Notes: a model not told the origin generated them from the sequence alone. 58,079 nucleotides of DNA from Daldinia sp. FL1419 (GCA_025201765.1 MU623514.1:1-58079), one strand, 5' to 3'; positions 23,487-35,993 are shown, counted from the first letter of the stretch. Numbers and translations: made by a program.

Positions 23487-26400
23487 ATGACTGAAACCAC
23501 GTTGCTACAAAGTGGCGTCGCCGCCGACGTGACGGCGATATTGGACACGAGTAGCGAAAACAATCACGTCGAAAAAAGCGACAACAAGTTTGCCTCAATC
23601 ATTATTCAGGCGATCTCGACGGTTCTTGGCGTGTGCGTAGACGAAATCATCTCCACCGCGAATACCACTACTTTCATCAAGCTCGGAGGTAACTCGCTAT
23701 CCGCAATTCTCATCTCTGCGGAATGCCAAAGAAGAGGAGTCATAATACCGGCGGGTGTGTTTCTGCGGATATCAACGGCAAGGGAAGTCATAACGACAGC
23801 AGCGGGTCTAGCGCAGCCTTTATCAAGACCTTTACCGAAAATCATTGTGACGGAGGAAGATAGGGGCGATGTTGACGGCGACGTCGAAGGCGATGTTAGC
23901 GGGGATGAAGAGTCTTCCATATATACACCAATCACGACACCAGACCCGGAGATGGAAGACTCGGTTCCGTTCGGTTGCGGAAGAGAGATAACCACGGCGG
24001 AAAGTCTTTTGAATAAAATCGACGCCACCGAATGGACCGAACCGCAGCTCCTTTTACTTCGCGAGACGTCCCAAAATCGCAAACTAAACATATTGACCAT
24101 ACACGAATCTTACACCGGCGAGTGGAACGCCCAAGACGTCTGTAACACATGGGCGAATACGATCTTGGCGGAACCGATATTCAAGGATCTCCTTCGCGAC
24201 TTGGATGTTTTACCACACCAACTCTTGCTGCGAGAGACTATACAAGTCGAGAGCGAAGCCGATTTCCAGAAGAAGATCCACAATGCAGTCAACGCGAGCG
24301 GGCCCATATCCAAGCTTACAGTCATTCAATTCTCTTCGCCTTTAGCAAAACCTACTGTCGTCGTCTGGCGCATACATCACGCGTTCATGGACGGCTACTC
24401 TGCTCGCATCCTACGCGATAAGATTACTCGCATGTTGCGATGGGGAGAATTTGGCGTCCCTGCGGGTCCATCATTCAAGGAGACGGTGCGTTCGCTACGT
24501 GTCTTGCGAGAAGAAAGGAAGGAGTCCACAAGACGCTTCTGGGATAGCAAGCGAGAGCAATTCTCTGGCGCGGTCGGAGAGCTTCGTCTAAGTCCGCAAA
24601 GGGTAGTCAAGGCAGCCGAAATCCCTCAGAAGTCCTTGACCCTTCAATTCCCCAGCGAGCAGTTAGCGGCAGCTGTGACACGGACAGGATACACATCTAC
24701 TGTATTCTTTGCTGCAGCGTGGGCTTTGACTCTGGGCAAGTTCGTGGATGCTAATCAAGTTTGCTTTGGGATGGTATTTTCGGGGCGCGACTTGCCAATT
24801 CCGGGGGCCTTTGATGTCGTCGGGCCCCTTATTAACATCCTGCCGCTATTCGTGCAAGTACCAGCAAAAGGTGACGAGACTTCTGTCGAGACGTTTCTCA
24901 GACGTATCCATAACGATATACTTGACCTTAACAATGTTCAACATTCCGATACCACGGAGGGATTCGATAGGAAATTCCACTCCATCATGGCTACGCAATT
25001 CGAATGCGACGAAGAGGAATCTCCGAGCCTGGTACCGGTAGATCGGAACCGACCTGATATGCGATCCGGTATTCCTCTAAATATCGTCATCGAAGAGGAA
25101 TGCCGTTTACAGATGCTATACTCGACTGCTCATTTTGCGGACGAGGATATGCACAACATACGATCGGTGTTCCATAACAGTGTAAACTGTCTTTTGCGAA
25201 AAGACGACGAGAAACGATTAATTTCCAGCATAAACGAGGTCCTACTTCCGCGTAACAAAGAAAGGAAGATTAGGGAGTGGAGCAACTGTGCTTCTTTTGA
25301 GACTCTAGATGAGTCCAAGGGAGATGATCTAGTGACGCTCTTCGAAAATGTGGTGGCGAGACAACCCAACGATCTAGCCATCATCCACGGCGACATCAAC
25401 GTATCCTACGATGACCTCGACCGAGCGGCGGCGGCTGTTGCGCGAAAGTTGAGTTGGATCGAGCCAAATGAGGCCGTATGCGTTTACGCCGACCGCTCGA
25501 TAAACTGGCTCGTCGCCATCTTTGGTGTGTTGAAGGCGGGCGGAGTTTATGCTCCGTTAGATCCTTCGGCGCCAATGTCCGTGCGACGCGCAAACTTCAT
25601 TCGGAGCAGCGCTCGCGCTGTGCTTGTTCCTTCACGTGCTGCATCCCAAACGGTCATCTCATCGAAACAGGAAGATACATCTCTCCAATGCCTAATATTG
25701 AGTGTTGATGATATACTGGCGGCAGATAACGCTCATGCGCGCGACGGACTTTCGGGGCACTATCTTAGAAGGCGTATCGCCCGCCCGGACGATCTCGCTT
25801 ACATCTGCTTCACATCCGGGTCTACAGGACAGCCCAAGGCCGTACAATGTACACATAAGGGTCTAGTCGCCTTTCAGAAAGACCGCGTCGTTCGTCTAGG
25901 AGCTTCAAAGGGTATCGTAATTGCCCAGATCATGTCACCGGTCTTCGATGGCAGTATCCACGAGATCTTCTCCGCATTGACTTATGGCGCCACACTGCGA
26001 TTGGCGGCGCCCGATAATCAGGACGATCCCTTTGCGCACCTGCGGGATAGCGATGCAGCTATTTTGACCCCTTCTATCGCCAAGGCGCTTGATCCTAATC
26101 TGTATCCTCGATTGAAAAGTGTACGTAGATGTTATGTTGAGAAACGAAAGAAGCTAATGCCTTGGTAGGTCTACCTTGTCGGTGAAGCTGTCCCTCAATC
26201 TCTTTGCGAGATATGGACCGAGGACCGTTCGTTGTACAACATGTACGGACCGACCGAAGCGACGTGCGGTGCGACCATCAAGCAATTATTCCCGAATGAG
26301 GCAGTGTCTCTCGGCCGACCAAACCCATCGAGTAGAGTGTATATCCTTGATCGTAATCTTAATATGTTACCACCCGGCGTGGTCGGCGAGTTATATATCG

Positions 26401-28550
26401 CAGGAATACAAGTATCGCGAGGATACATCAAGCTGCCGGAGCAAAACGCGAGTCGCTTCCTGGAAGACTCGGTAATGCCCGAAACAAACCAGAAAATGTA
26501 CAGGACGGGAGACTACGCTTACTGGAATAGCGCAACCGGGGAGATCTGCATTCTCGGACGTAAAGACCGACAGATCAAGTTGAACGGCTTTAGACTAGAC
26601 CTTGACGACTTGGAAGCGAGAGTTGTCAAGGCCATCCCAGGATGCGGGGCTGCAGCTATTTTCCGTCGCAACGATCATCTAATAGCGGCGTACCAAACTG
26701 CTTCTCCTGATAAAATCAGTGCTTTGGACATAAAAGCATTTGTCGGCAATGCCTTGCCGCCTTACGCTATGCCCCGGAGGATCGTCGCGTTTGAAGAGTT
26801 CCCTCTTACTCCGGCGGGCAAGCTCGACTACAAGGCCATTGAAAAGTCGATTAATGCTAGTCTCGCAAATGTTGCGGTTGAACCCCAGTCGCGAAAGAGG
26901 ATTATGAGCGAGACCGAGAAGATGGTCGTGGATATTATTCGCGACTTGATGAAGCTTGACCCGAACGTATACATAGATCAGGACTCGAATTTAACGGAGC
27001 TTGGGTGTCATTCCATCCTACAGCTACAATTAGCAAGTCGAATCTCTTCCCTTATCCAGCGACGGTTTGCCGTTCGACAAGTCATCCAGAACCTCGTGGT
27101 ATCGTGTTTGGCATCTGCTATTGATGATGCACTGAATGAAAATGATCTCGAGGTTTCGGGGCAAATTTCAAATCCTGCTGCCGGCGCCCTCGGATACAAC
27201 GGAGTATCGCCTATCGAACGCGACTGGTTCTCGAAATACCAGCGAAACCTTGGAACGTCTTCGTTCAACGTTTCTCACGTTTCCGAGCTAGACGCATCTT
27301 TCGACCAACACCAGGCGCTGGTGTCGGCTTGGAATGTAGTTCTCGCAAGACATGATATCTTACGGTGCAGGTTCCGGCAACTGGAGGATGGCGTGTCAAG
27401 GTCCTACGTAACCGAGCCTCCCAAAGCTCTGTACATTGCCGATTTTGACATCCGGGCTGAAATTAATAAGGAATTTTCGCTCGAGACGGAAAACCCAATC
27501 CGAGTATTGGTCTCAGAACGTCACATGCTCGTCTGCGTGAGCCACATCATTTGCGACTATACGACTCTTGATCAACTTTTTGAGGAGTTTAACGCCGTAT
27601 ACCTTAATAGTAATGAAACATCACTGGCCCCCCGAAAAAGGTACCAGGATACGACATGTTGGGACGTCGGCGTCGACCAAGCCACAGCTGATTTTTGGAA
27701 GTCATATGTGTCCGGTGTCGACCTCGGAGGTCTGCCGTACAAGAAGGCACTTCGAACATCGTATCAGGGCGAATCATTGCTATTCCGATTCTCAAAAGAT
27801 ACAGCATCAAGTCTACAGACTGTTTCGCGATCGCTGCGTATTACGTTACACCAGATTGCTTTGGCTGTTGTGTCGTTAGTTCTTCAAGCCAATACTTCAG
27901 AGAAGCAAGACATTTTCCTCGGAAGTCCTTATCTCGGCCGTCAAGAAGACGACATGCGTACCGTCGGGCTATTTTTGCAACCCCTTCCAATTCGCATTCG
28001 AAGACAGTCAGACGAAAGCGACTTCCGAGAGGCCCCTTTGGAAACGTTTCTTCAGGCCGTGCAGGAATCCTCGCGCTCGGCTCTCGGCCACGCCGTCGAA
28101 TGGAATTCACTAATGAACATTCTCTCGTCCTCAGATGACGAGACTTTGCGCACAGCTGCGGCTACCGCGGTTCCTAATAACCCGCTATTTGACGCTATGG
28201 TTACGTTCCACGAACTCGACACGACCGGAAGATCGTCGTCGTCGGCCATACCCGGAATTCGACCTCTCGTAAACTGGGCCGAAGGTGCTAAGTTCGGCAT
28301 CATGTTTGAATTTTCGGTCATTAGTTCGTCGTCGGTAACACTTCGTGTCGAGTACGACACATCGCTATTTTCATCCGATGAAGTGCGACTCTTCGTCGCG
28401 CGAATCGATGCCGGGTTTAAATATTTACATAAGAACCCGGCATTTAAACTTGGGGAATTGGAGGATAAACTTTTGGGTGTTGGAGTTGGGAAATCGGTTG
28501 GGAGCATTGAGGACGTGGAATTTGGGACCCCTATTGCGGCTTTGGCGTAG
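23487..28550 (+). CDS. Nonribosomal peptide synthetase, T-C-A-T-C
   Basis: Two exons, 23487-26120 and 26169-28550, with a 48-base intron (GTACGT..GGTAG) inside the adenylation domain; 1671 residues. Order: a carrier domain with Ser70 (FIKLGGNSL). An acidic linker at about 125-145 follows. Next is a condensation domain with intact HHAFMDG at 297-303. The adenylation domain spans about 615-1105: FTSGSTG at 775-781, YGPTE at 904-908, YRTGD, GRKDRQIKLNG and PLTPAGKLDY with the catalytic Lys. A second carrier has Ser1160 (LTELGCHSI). The final condensation-like domain has SHIICDY at 1336-1342 in place of HHxxxDG. It should activate one building block, link it to a partner on the first carrier, and release through the last domain. 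No thioesterase or reductase domain is present. A partner enzyme must load the first carrier, because only one A domain exists here. Confidence 0.95.
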
Positions 28551-28850
28551 GGCTGGGGTGATTCATGGGGTTGATCAGGCTTGATTGCCGCGGCGTTGGG
28601 TGTTATGATTGAGCCCGTCTACAGTAGGGGCGTGATACCATTTTCATGATGTTGAACTAGGGATATATACCTATATATTTTTCTTTCGTATTTTCTTCAC
28701 ATATCTTACCTTCTATTGTCAATATTTAACTTGCACATGTTTTTTTCGAAACTGCTTCACATCTTCTATCGTGATATATATAATACATTAAGAAAGATTC
28801 ACTAGTAAAAGTTCAATGGCTCTTATATTTCAAAACATAGTATTTCCATC
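28551..28850. other. 3' intergenic between converging NRPS and P450 genes
   Basis: AT-rich, T-run-containing spacer between two convergent 3' ends. It probably holds both polyadenylation regions. No other signal is seen. Confidence 0.4.
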
Positions 28851-30579
28851 TTAAGTCGTCGTCCTCCGCCTTACCCAAATCATCTGCTCCATATCCGGCC
28901 CCGTCTTCTCATCCTTCACCCAATTCTTCGGCCTTTCCTTCTGCCCCTCCGGAAATCTGAACTCATAGTCGATCAATAGCAAACACAGCACAAGTTTAAT
29001 CTGCGCGCTCGCATACCATCTTCCCGGACAAGCCTGTCGCCCCGCTCCAAACCACGAGTCGCCGGCTGCTACGGAGCTGAATAGATTTGCTGTGTCAATT
29101 TCTGCGCTGGCTTCGTTAGTTGGTACGTAGAATCGCAGCGGTCGGAACTCGAGAGGCGCCTCGTATAGCGCGGGGTCACGCGATCGAGCATCGGAAGCAG
29201 CGCAAATGTGCGTGCCCGCCGGGATAGTAAAACCATTTGACAAAGTAATCGGGCTTAAGACGAGCCGTTGAAATGAAACCACTCCGGCAGAATTGGTTCG
29301 ACCGCTTTCCTTGAGGAAGCTTTCCATCTTGCGCAACCTCAGCAGCGAAGTCTCAGTCCAGCCGTTAGCACCAATTTCTTGAAGTGCCTCGGTCCGTAGC
29401 TCTTCCATAAATTCCGGATGAGCGCAAATATCGTAAAGGATGTGGATTGCAGTGATTGCGCTTGTGTGCATAGATGAGACGATAAGGAAGAGGATTTTCA
29501 ACGCGATAGCTTCGGGTCGGGCATCCTCACCCTCGGCAGCCTCAGAAAGCCATCGCACGAAATCCCTGGGTTGGTCATCGATTCTCTTCTTCTCATCAAG
29601 GTGCTGCTGACGGGACTTAATCACGGGGGCCAAAAGTTTTGTTACTTGCGCTATATCAGAGCGAAGCTTTCGGCCGCATTGGAGGGTGTACTGTGCTATG
29701 GGACGGAGAGTAGGCGAGATGCGCCTCATGGTCATGGAGAAGATAGCAACAGATGCGGTAAAGCCCATGATAGTCTCAAGCCATACTGGGTCTCGGGATA
29801 TGGCGGGATCGTCAATAACCCTGCGAGATGTGATTTGACCTATTGCTGCGAAGATGAGAGCAGATGCCTTGACGGGCGTGAAATCTGGTAAAGAATTAGC
29901 ATGCTCTCAACGACGGTTTCACTCGCGGCAGCTTCTTATAAGAGCAAGCGAGTGAGGAGGTAATCAATACCTTTCGAGTTGCATTGGCTGAGAACATTCT
30001 TCAGAGCTAAATCTGCTTCCTCTTTCATTTGCGGTAGCAGATTTCCTATATGATCATGTCAGTACATTATGCTTAGGTACTATCACAGGACTCATCAATT
30101 ACCTAAGTTCTTCGTCAATTGGTGTCTCACAATGTCGCGATGGATATTTGCTCCTCGGACGGCGTCGAGTTTAGTGTATTTCCCCATAAACCTATCTAGA
30201 AGCTCTTCCTTGAAACTGATTCGGTTATCCGGTAGGTTCTTAAGCTCCTCGATAAACTTATCCGGGACTACGAGGCGCTCGTTGTCGCATGTTTGAATAA
30301 TATAAGGAGTATCCTTGTGCTATCACAAGTTTCAGTTGGCAACGTGTACGAGGACATATTTGGAGCTTCACGAACCTGTTCATAACCCTGCACCAATAGC
30401 TGCTGCCCGCGGACATAGAATTCATCTCTGGCTGCTTTAAGTCGCAGACCGAATAAGCCCGGATCGATTCCAACTCGTGGTAATCCCTTGAACCGTCTTC
30501 TTGATGCTATCCTCTCCTTTATCCATGCTGCTAACAGCACGCCCACCAGAGCAATGGCAACGGAAGTAGCCGAGAGCAT
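28851..30579 (-). CDS. Cytochrome P450 (first)
   Basis: Exons 30376-30579, 30103-30319, 29971-30045 and 28851-29884 give 509 residues, a usual fungal P450 length. An N-terminal hydrophobic helix (about residues 5-19) followed by a basic stretch anchors it in the ER membrane, and the PR of KGLPRVG marks the hinge. The ExxR motif is ESGR at residues 358-361. The heme loop is FGAGRQACPG, with the ligand Cys at about 451. The I-helix reads LIVSSMHTSAIT, so the usual acidic-Thr pair is replaced by His-Thr. This may alter proton delivery or indicate an unusual reaction. It converges on the NRPS gene and should oxidise the NRPS product or a precursor. Confidence 0.93.
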
Positions 30580-31260
30580 GCTGATCGACTATGTATATCC
30601 TATCGCTACAGCAGCGGGATGACGGATTCTATGTTTTTGATACCCTGATACAGACAGTTGAGATTATTACGACAGATTGAATTGGCAATGCCAGCTGCAG
30701 TTCTCCCTTGAAGCTTGACACGGCAAGGCTCTCAGATCTATCACTTTCAATTGCTATCATGATTCTAAAATTAGGTCAATTCGAGGGTTGATTGGATAAT
30801 TAGAAACACCCCTACGTTCATAGGATGATGTTGGTCTCATACGATTCATCCCTGGCGCCGATGCACCGATCAATTGCGTCTTATTCGGCGTTGTCGGTAT
30901 TGCCGCCATGCTCAAGCAATAATCTAATTTCAATACATAATTAAATTCGATGCATACGGCGAGTGTATTGAGATCTATATTCCGCAATCGGTGACCGAGG
31001 GCGTCGGCTAGTGTAACGAAGGAATATGCATGACAGCGGCGTCCGGGATTGCTACCCTTACTAGTAGCACGGCCTGGCCCACGGACTATTCGTTTATACC
31101 AGACTTGAAGTATTATCTTGACCAATATCTTATTAGCAACATTCATCATTCGGAAAATCTCGTTCATTTAAAGGCTTCACATCTCACTCTAAGCCACCGT
31201 CCCGTCAGAAAAAAAACCAGACCCAAAAAATTAAAATAAATCTCCTACCGAAAAATCACA
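30580..31260. promoter_or_regulatory. Divergent promoter of P450 and EthD genes
   Basis: A 681-base region between divergent start codons. No exact TCG-N5-CGA was found. A CATTTAAAGG box lies about 95 bases before the EthD start, and an A-rich leader precedes that ATG. Confidence 0.4.
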
Positions 31261-31599
31261 ATGGTCTTCCGCGTCTACATGCTCGCCGTCAAGGCTCCCG
31301 GTATTACCCTCGAAGAATTCAAGGACCATTGGGACAACAAGCACCTCAACTTACTCAAGGAGATCGCCGGCGACGCCTACCCTGACGTCCACATCCACCG
31401 CTACCCCGAAAAGGTTCAGGGCCCCGCAGAAGTCAACTACGACGGCATCGGCTACTTAGAATTTAAGAACAGGGAGGCGTTCTTGAGGTTGAAGGAGATT
31501 GCGGAGAAGCCGGAGAACCAGGCAAGGCTGGACAAGGATGAGAGGACATTCTTGGACAAGACCAAGATCCACATGTATGTTGTGGATGACGATGAGTAA
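31261..31599 (+). CDS. EthD-like dimeric alpha-beta barrel protein
   Basis: A single exon encodes 112 residues. The start VFRVYMLAVKAPGITLEEFKDHW and the later segment WDNKHLNLLKEIAG, with a conserved His, fit the EthD/stress-responsive dimeric alpha-beta barrel fold, and the length is typical. Members in fungal and bacterial pathways act as small cyclases, decarboxylases or dehydratases on aromatic or polyketide substrates; others have no known activity. In this cluster it could steer a cyclisation or elimination step. That role is inference. Codon use is strongly C/G-ending, like a well-expressed gene. It is cytosolic, with no signal peptide. Confidence 0.88.
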   Translation: MVFRVYMLAVKAPGITLEEFKDHWDNKHLNLLKEIAGDAYPDVHIHRYPEKVQGPAEVNYDGIGYLEFKNREAFLRLKEIAEKPENQARLDKDERTFLDKTKIHMYVVDDDE

Positions 31600-31915
31600 A
31601 GGGAATCTGTAATATTTGGATATGATGAATATCAAGGAATAAAACGTGAGGAAATAACAATCTGACTTTTTCGCTACTCAATTGCGAATTGTACTTTCAT
31701 GTATTCGTGCATTGACGTTATTGGGATTCAAGAATGAGAAAAGAAAAAAGAGTAAATTTTCATAAATGCGGATGCCAACGTAAAACATGAACGTATAACT
31801 GTTCTGCAGTTCTGGCTTGCAATATATACAGGATATAAATATGATACAACGCGAGAGAAATGCCCGCTCCCAACCAATTCGCCGCCCCCGTAACCAAACC
31901 TCCCAAGTTTCCCCC
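31600..31915. other. 3' intergenic between converging EthD and membrane-protein genes
   Basis: AT-rich spacer with no gene. Two convergent genes end at its sides. Confidence 0.4.
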
Positions 31916-33337
31916 TTATTGATGCTGGACATATTGATCCGGAAGACCTTGGGGCTTTCCAATGGGGTGATATTGATTCGTAGCAGTGTAGTGATACGTC
32001 GGCCATTGGTTTTCTGCCAACTTCGCTGTGGAGCCCATGTTCTCCATCGGGATCTGGCCCATAGGGTTTGCTTCGATATCTACCGAGTACTCCATCTTGC
32101 GCGAGATGCTTCCGCTCTTGTCGCCCTTGGTACTGCCGAGGCGCATCCAAGTCGGCCTCATACCTGAGGCTTCAGAGCCGCTGGCGGGTCGCCACGTTGA
32201 GAAGGAGATGAGCCTAAGAAAAGGAATCTTGAAGATCCGCTGTAATGCGGCGGGCATGACAGGGAGACATGCGTTGATGATACCGAGGTTAATCTCGAGT
32301 CCGGACCATAGAGCGTCCTCGACGACCGTCATGGTAAAGTTCATCTTGGCCTCTGGGGTGGAGAAGTGGACCACGTTGTACGTACGCCACGCAGTAGCGA
32401 AGCAAACACTGAGCGCTTGTTAGTCTAAAGCAATCAAATGGGACAGAATACATCGGCACTTACAAGATACCAAGGCCAAAGACGACGGTCAAGGCAATCT
32501 TCTTGCGCGAGTTCAACTGCAGCGTCCAGAGCATGGGCATCGGAAGGACCAGAATGCATACATCAAGAACGAGGTTGAAGATGGCACTGAGTAGGAACTT
32601 TAAGCTCAAGTTGCCGCAGTGTTGCAGCGCTGCAGGGCCAATCTCCCAGTTATACTTAATAGGCCTGCAAATAGCAAACCAAGTTATCGTGCAGCCGACC
32701 AGGTACGCTATCGCGCATCCCTCGAAGAAATAGACCACCATGCGGAACTTCTTCACGGAGAAGACCTGCGCGATGAAGTCCAGGATAGACAACCGTACGA
32801 AGGTGTTGCCCCATGCTTGAAGAAGCCATGCTACGACGAGCGACTAGGGATGAAGTTAGTTGATGTCGGACGAGAAGGATGTATGCCAATTGGTGGTGCA
32901 TATGTAAGACTTACCTTTTGTGTAAGTGTTCGCTGCGGAGGAGCCACCTCTACCAAAGGGAAGCCAACACCACCCTGTTTAGCCACTATGCACTCCAGTT
33001 AGTCGATCGATCTACGACAACGGGGGTGAAACGAGAAGTTTTCTGTTCTTCTTTTCATCTTACCTAACCAGCAGATCGAGAGGTATCCCACCGAAAACAC
33101 AGCGGCGGCAAGAATAGCATAATCTGTCAACCGAAGCGAAATCTTCTTTATGCGTTTCGCCCATAGTCTTAGTCCGATACATATCATGGCCAAGATGAAA
33201 AATGTGGTGACGGGCGCGACTAAGAGAACCGCCCTGGGAGGCATCGGCACCGTCGATGTGTCGATGAACGGCCCCGTGGGAACCGGCGGGACCGCTGGCG
33301 ATGCACCGCCTGGCGCGGCACCTGCTGGGCTGCTCAT
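31916..33337 (-). CDS. Rhodopsin-like seven-helix fungal membrane protein
   Basis: Exons 33064-33337, 32915-32985, 32464-32843 and 31916-32408 give 405 residues. A Pro/Ala-rich N-terminus leads into hydrophobic helices (VLLVAPVTTFFILAMICIGL, LTDYAILAAAVFSVGYLSI, then AIAYLVGCTITWFAIC, LLSAIFNLVLDVCILVLPMP and IALTVVFGLGIFVCFATAW). CRPIKYNWE after the fourth helix is a mark of the fungal rhodopsin-like family, which also includes Pth11-like receptors without the CFEM domain. The cytosolic tail of about 110 residues is polar. Family members are often found by metabolite clusters, but their function is mostly unknown; some sense signals. It might be a passenger gene. An in-frame ATG 18 codons upstream (33391) could also be the start. 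Confidence 0.85.
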
Positions 33338-33842
33338 CGTGGTATAGCGACGAGAACGAACACGCGAGAAAGCGAACGAACGACCGAACAAACGAACGAC
33401 TCAGACCAACTGGAGATGAGTAAGGGAAGCAGGCTAACCTAGTGTATAATACAGTTATTGGACAAGAGGAGTTGGGGATACTTGGATAGATATTCTTCGG
33501 TCCCCTCAGCCATTACGTGCGGACGTCAGCCATCTCCATGTAGGAAGGTATGATATTGTGCCGCTAATCGCTAATAGGGCGTCTATCTACGGTTCAGTTT
33601 ACAACATTGGTACGTCTAAAGCGACTATGCATGGTTCTAGATCTGCTTCACACATTCCTACGGTCCTGTCTGCAAGGCCGTTGTGACGGTACTTCGTACC
33701 CTGCCAGACGTATCAGGTATACAGCGCCCTCGTGGAATTACTAGTTATGTACGGATCCGTACTATTAATAGAATAAACCGCCTAAAAGTTGGACATGTCG
33801 AATGAGTTTCTGTAGCGAGGCAAGGCTGTGCCTTACGTAGTG

Positions 33843-33874
33843 TAGTATCGTAGTATCGTAGTATCGTAGTATCG
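33843..33874 (+). repeat. Tandem repeat, four 8-bp units
   Basis: TAGTATCG is repeated four times without change and followed by a degenerate fifth copy. It is non-coding. Confidence 0.9.
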
Positions 33875-35952
33875 TGGCATCGACTAATTAGCGTCAGGGG
33901 TTTAAGCAACTATGGGTAGTATTTTTGCTTCCACACTCTAGTACTTTAACCCATAGCGTAGCATTGCCGAAGAAGCGTGCAATTGAGCCGGGGGTTGGGA
34001 GTAATTGAACCCTTACCACGTTTTTCAGAGCTTCCTATGTGGGTGCGATAGGAGCGTACGAGTGGCTCGATTGATACACGGGCCTGTTGAAGGATTCATG
34101 GAGTTGAGGGGATGCAATAAGATGTGCACAATAAGATGTGCGCCGCACTATGATGAATTGTCGTCGCTGCTCTTAACCGTAGAAGACTATATAGTAAAAT
34201 TAGCCAGTCACCGAAAAATGATATATGACATGAGTACGATTTTTCTCATTCTTTTCTTGGCTTTATTGTCTTATTCAGCATTTAGTGTGTTCGCGTAGTT
34301 GCAGAACCAAGCTGCAGAAATTCTCTTCCGTAAAATTATTAGTATTAAAAAAATTCATCGCTTCTTGCCCGAAATTCAGTTCCCTCGAGGTTTTTGCATC
34401 ATTCTCGTTTGCTATCGTGATTACATTCCTTCAAGTTGCGTTATGTTCGAAGGTAACAGTATTTTGTTGATCTTTAGTTCCCCGCTCGATTCCTCGTCGG
34501 ACCACGTTCTGTACTAGGAAAAGGTTGAAGCAACAGAAGATCTTGGCGGAGCTGAAGTTGGCCGGGTTGGGCAGGTCAGGCGGCAAGGGGCCGGGGTGAC
34601 GGACTAATTCCGGGTATGATATCACCACGTGGTTTGTCGCATATGTGGTGGAATTATGAAATACATATGTCAATCTATAACTCAATCTAACCAATCCAAC
34701 CAATCCAACCATAACTTGTATGTAACGCTGATGCCACCGTGGAGGGTCGCCAATTATTTTTATTGGCAGCCTCGCAACACCTGAATATATCAAATTTTAT
34801 CGAATCCACTCGACTTCCCATATTAGTTGCTTTATCGCTTTATTGTTTGTTCATCAATTTATTAGAATTTTCATCAGTGATATATTTACGAATTAGGTAC
34901 TTGATGCCATATGAAGATTACAAAATCGATTTCAGAAAATCCGGTAGCTCCGTTCTGTTCGATGGAAATTTTCAATACTCTTATCTCGTTTCACCTTCCC
35001 GCAGAATTGCGGCAAAGCATCTTTTGAATAAACAAATATGGTTTAGTTCTCGAAACCCCGCAAATCAATCAAGTATGTATTACTGTTATGGTGACATTCG
35101 CTATCTGCTTCAGTAATTGTTGGTCTTATGTGATACGCCACTTTATGCCGCTTTAGGCCGCTTCAAGTCTCTCTAGTTGGAAAAGGATCACCAATCGGTC
35201 CTTTCGTTCAGCCTCATAAAAACGGGGCTAATTGTCCTATCGTTCTCTATCCGCCCTCCAAGTTGGCCTTCTTCACACGTGCCATTACATACACTAGATT
35301 CAACGGCAAAAACGGCCAATTAACCTTCATCTATACCTATCACTCACTTACAACTGCCACCTAGGTACGTAGATACGTACACAAATACTTTCCTGTTCAA
35401 GTAGGTAGTACCTAGGTTAGGTCGTACCTTATCGTGATACACCAATAGGTACTAAACCTTAAATAAGCTTAATCGATCCCTCGGGACTCTAGACCCTCAT
35501 TTTTAACCCCTTTCTTTATGTTTACTGGTTATCGCTTATAATGTAGAATTGTTCCGTGGTAACTTGAAGTAGGTACCTAATATTCAAAACGGTTGTGTTA
35601 CGTGCATACACGTAAGTTAGGTAGGTGGGTAGGTACATAACATACCTACGTAAGGACGAGGCTCGTCCTTTAAATCGAATGCTGTGTTTATGTACCTATG
35701 TACTACATGTAGTACTCGCCCCCAACAACCCCCCCGGCTTTGGTTGCACGACGCTAGTAACGAATCGGCCTCGGCAACCAATGGCAAAGGGGTCTAGGCT
35801 GGCTTTCTGCGTATTTAGCTTCAATCTCTCATGCAATCAAAGCTGTCGTGTAGTTTTCCGTAGGAGCCGTATGGCGTACGGTATAACCTATACTCCCCCA
35901 CCCCTCTCTGTGACCCCATTTCCCCCGCTTCGTCCTGTGAGCAAAAGCAAGA

Positions 35953-35993
35953 TCGGCGAGGTTAACGAATAAAAGTCCTCGGCGAGGTTGAAA
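35953..35993 (+). promoter_or_regulatory. Paired TCGGCGAGGTT words upstream of FAD monooxygenase 2
   Basis: TCGGCGAGGTT starts at 35953, and the longer TCGGCGAGGTTGAAA at 35979. The same 15 bases occur upstream of the MFS gene at 48601. It is a candidate shared regulatory element, 240-280 bases before the start codon at 36236. Confidence 0.45.

Noticed and set aside
26121..26231. NRPS as two separate genes or a frameshifted gene
   Set aside because: A 48-base intron with GTACGT donor and GGTAG acceptor joins the frames in phase and restores the adenylation core.
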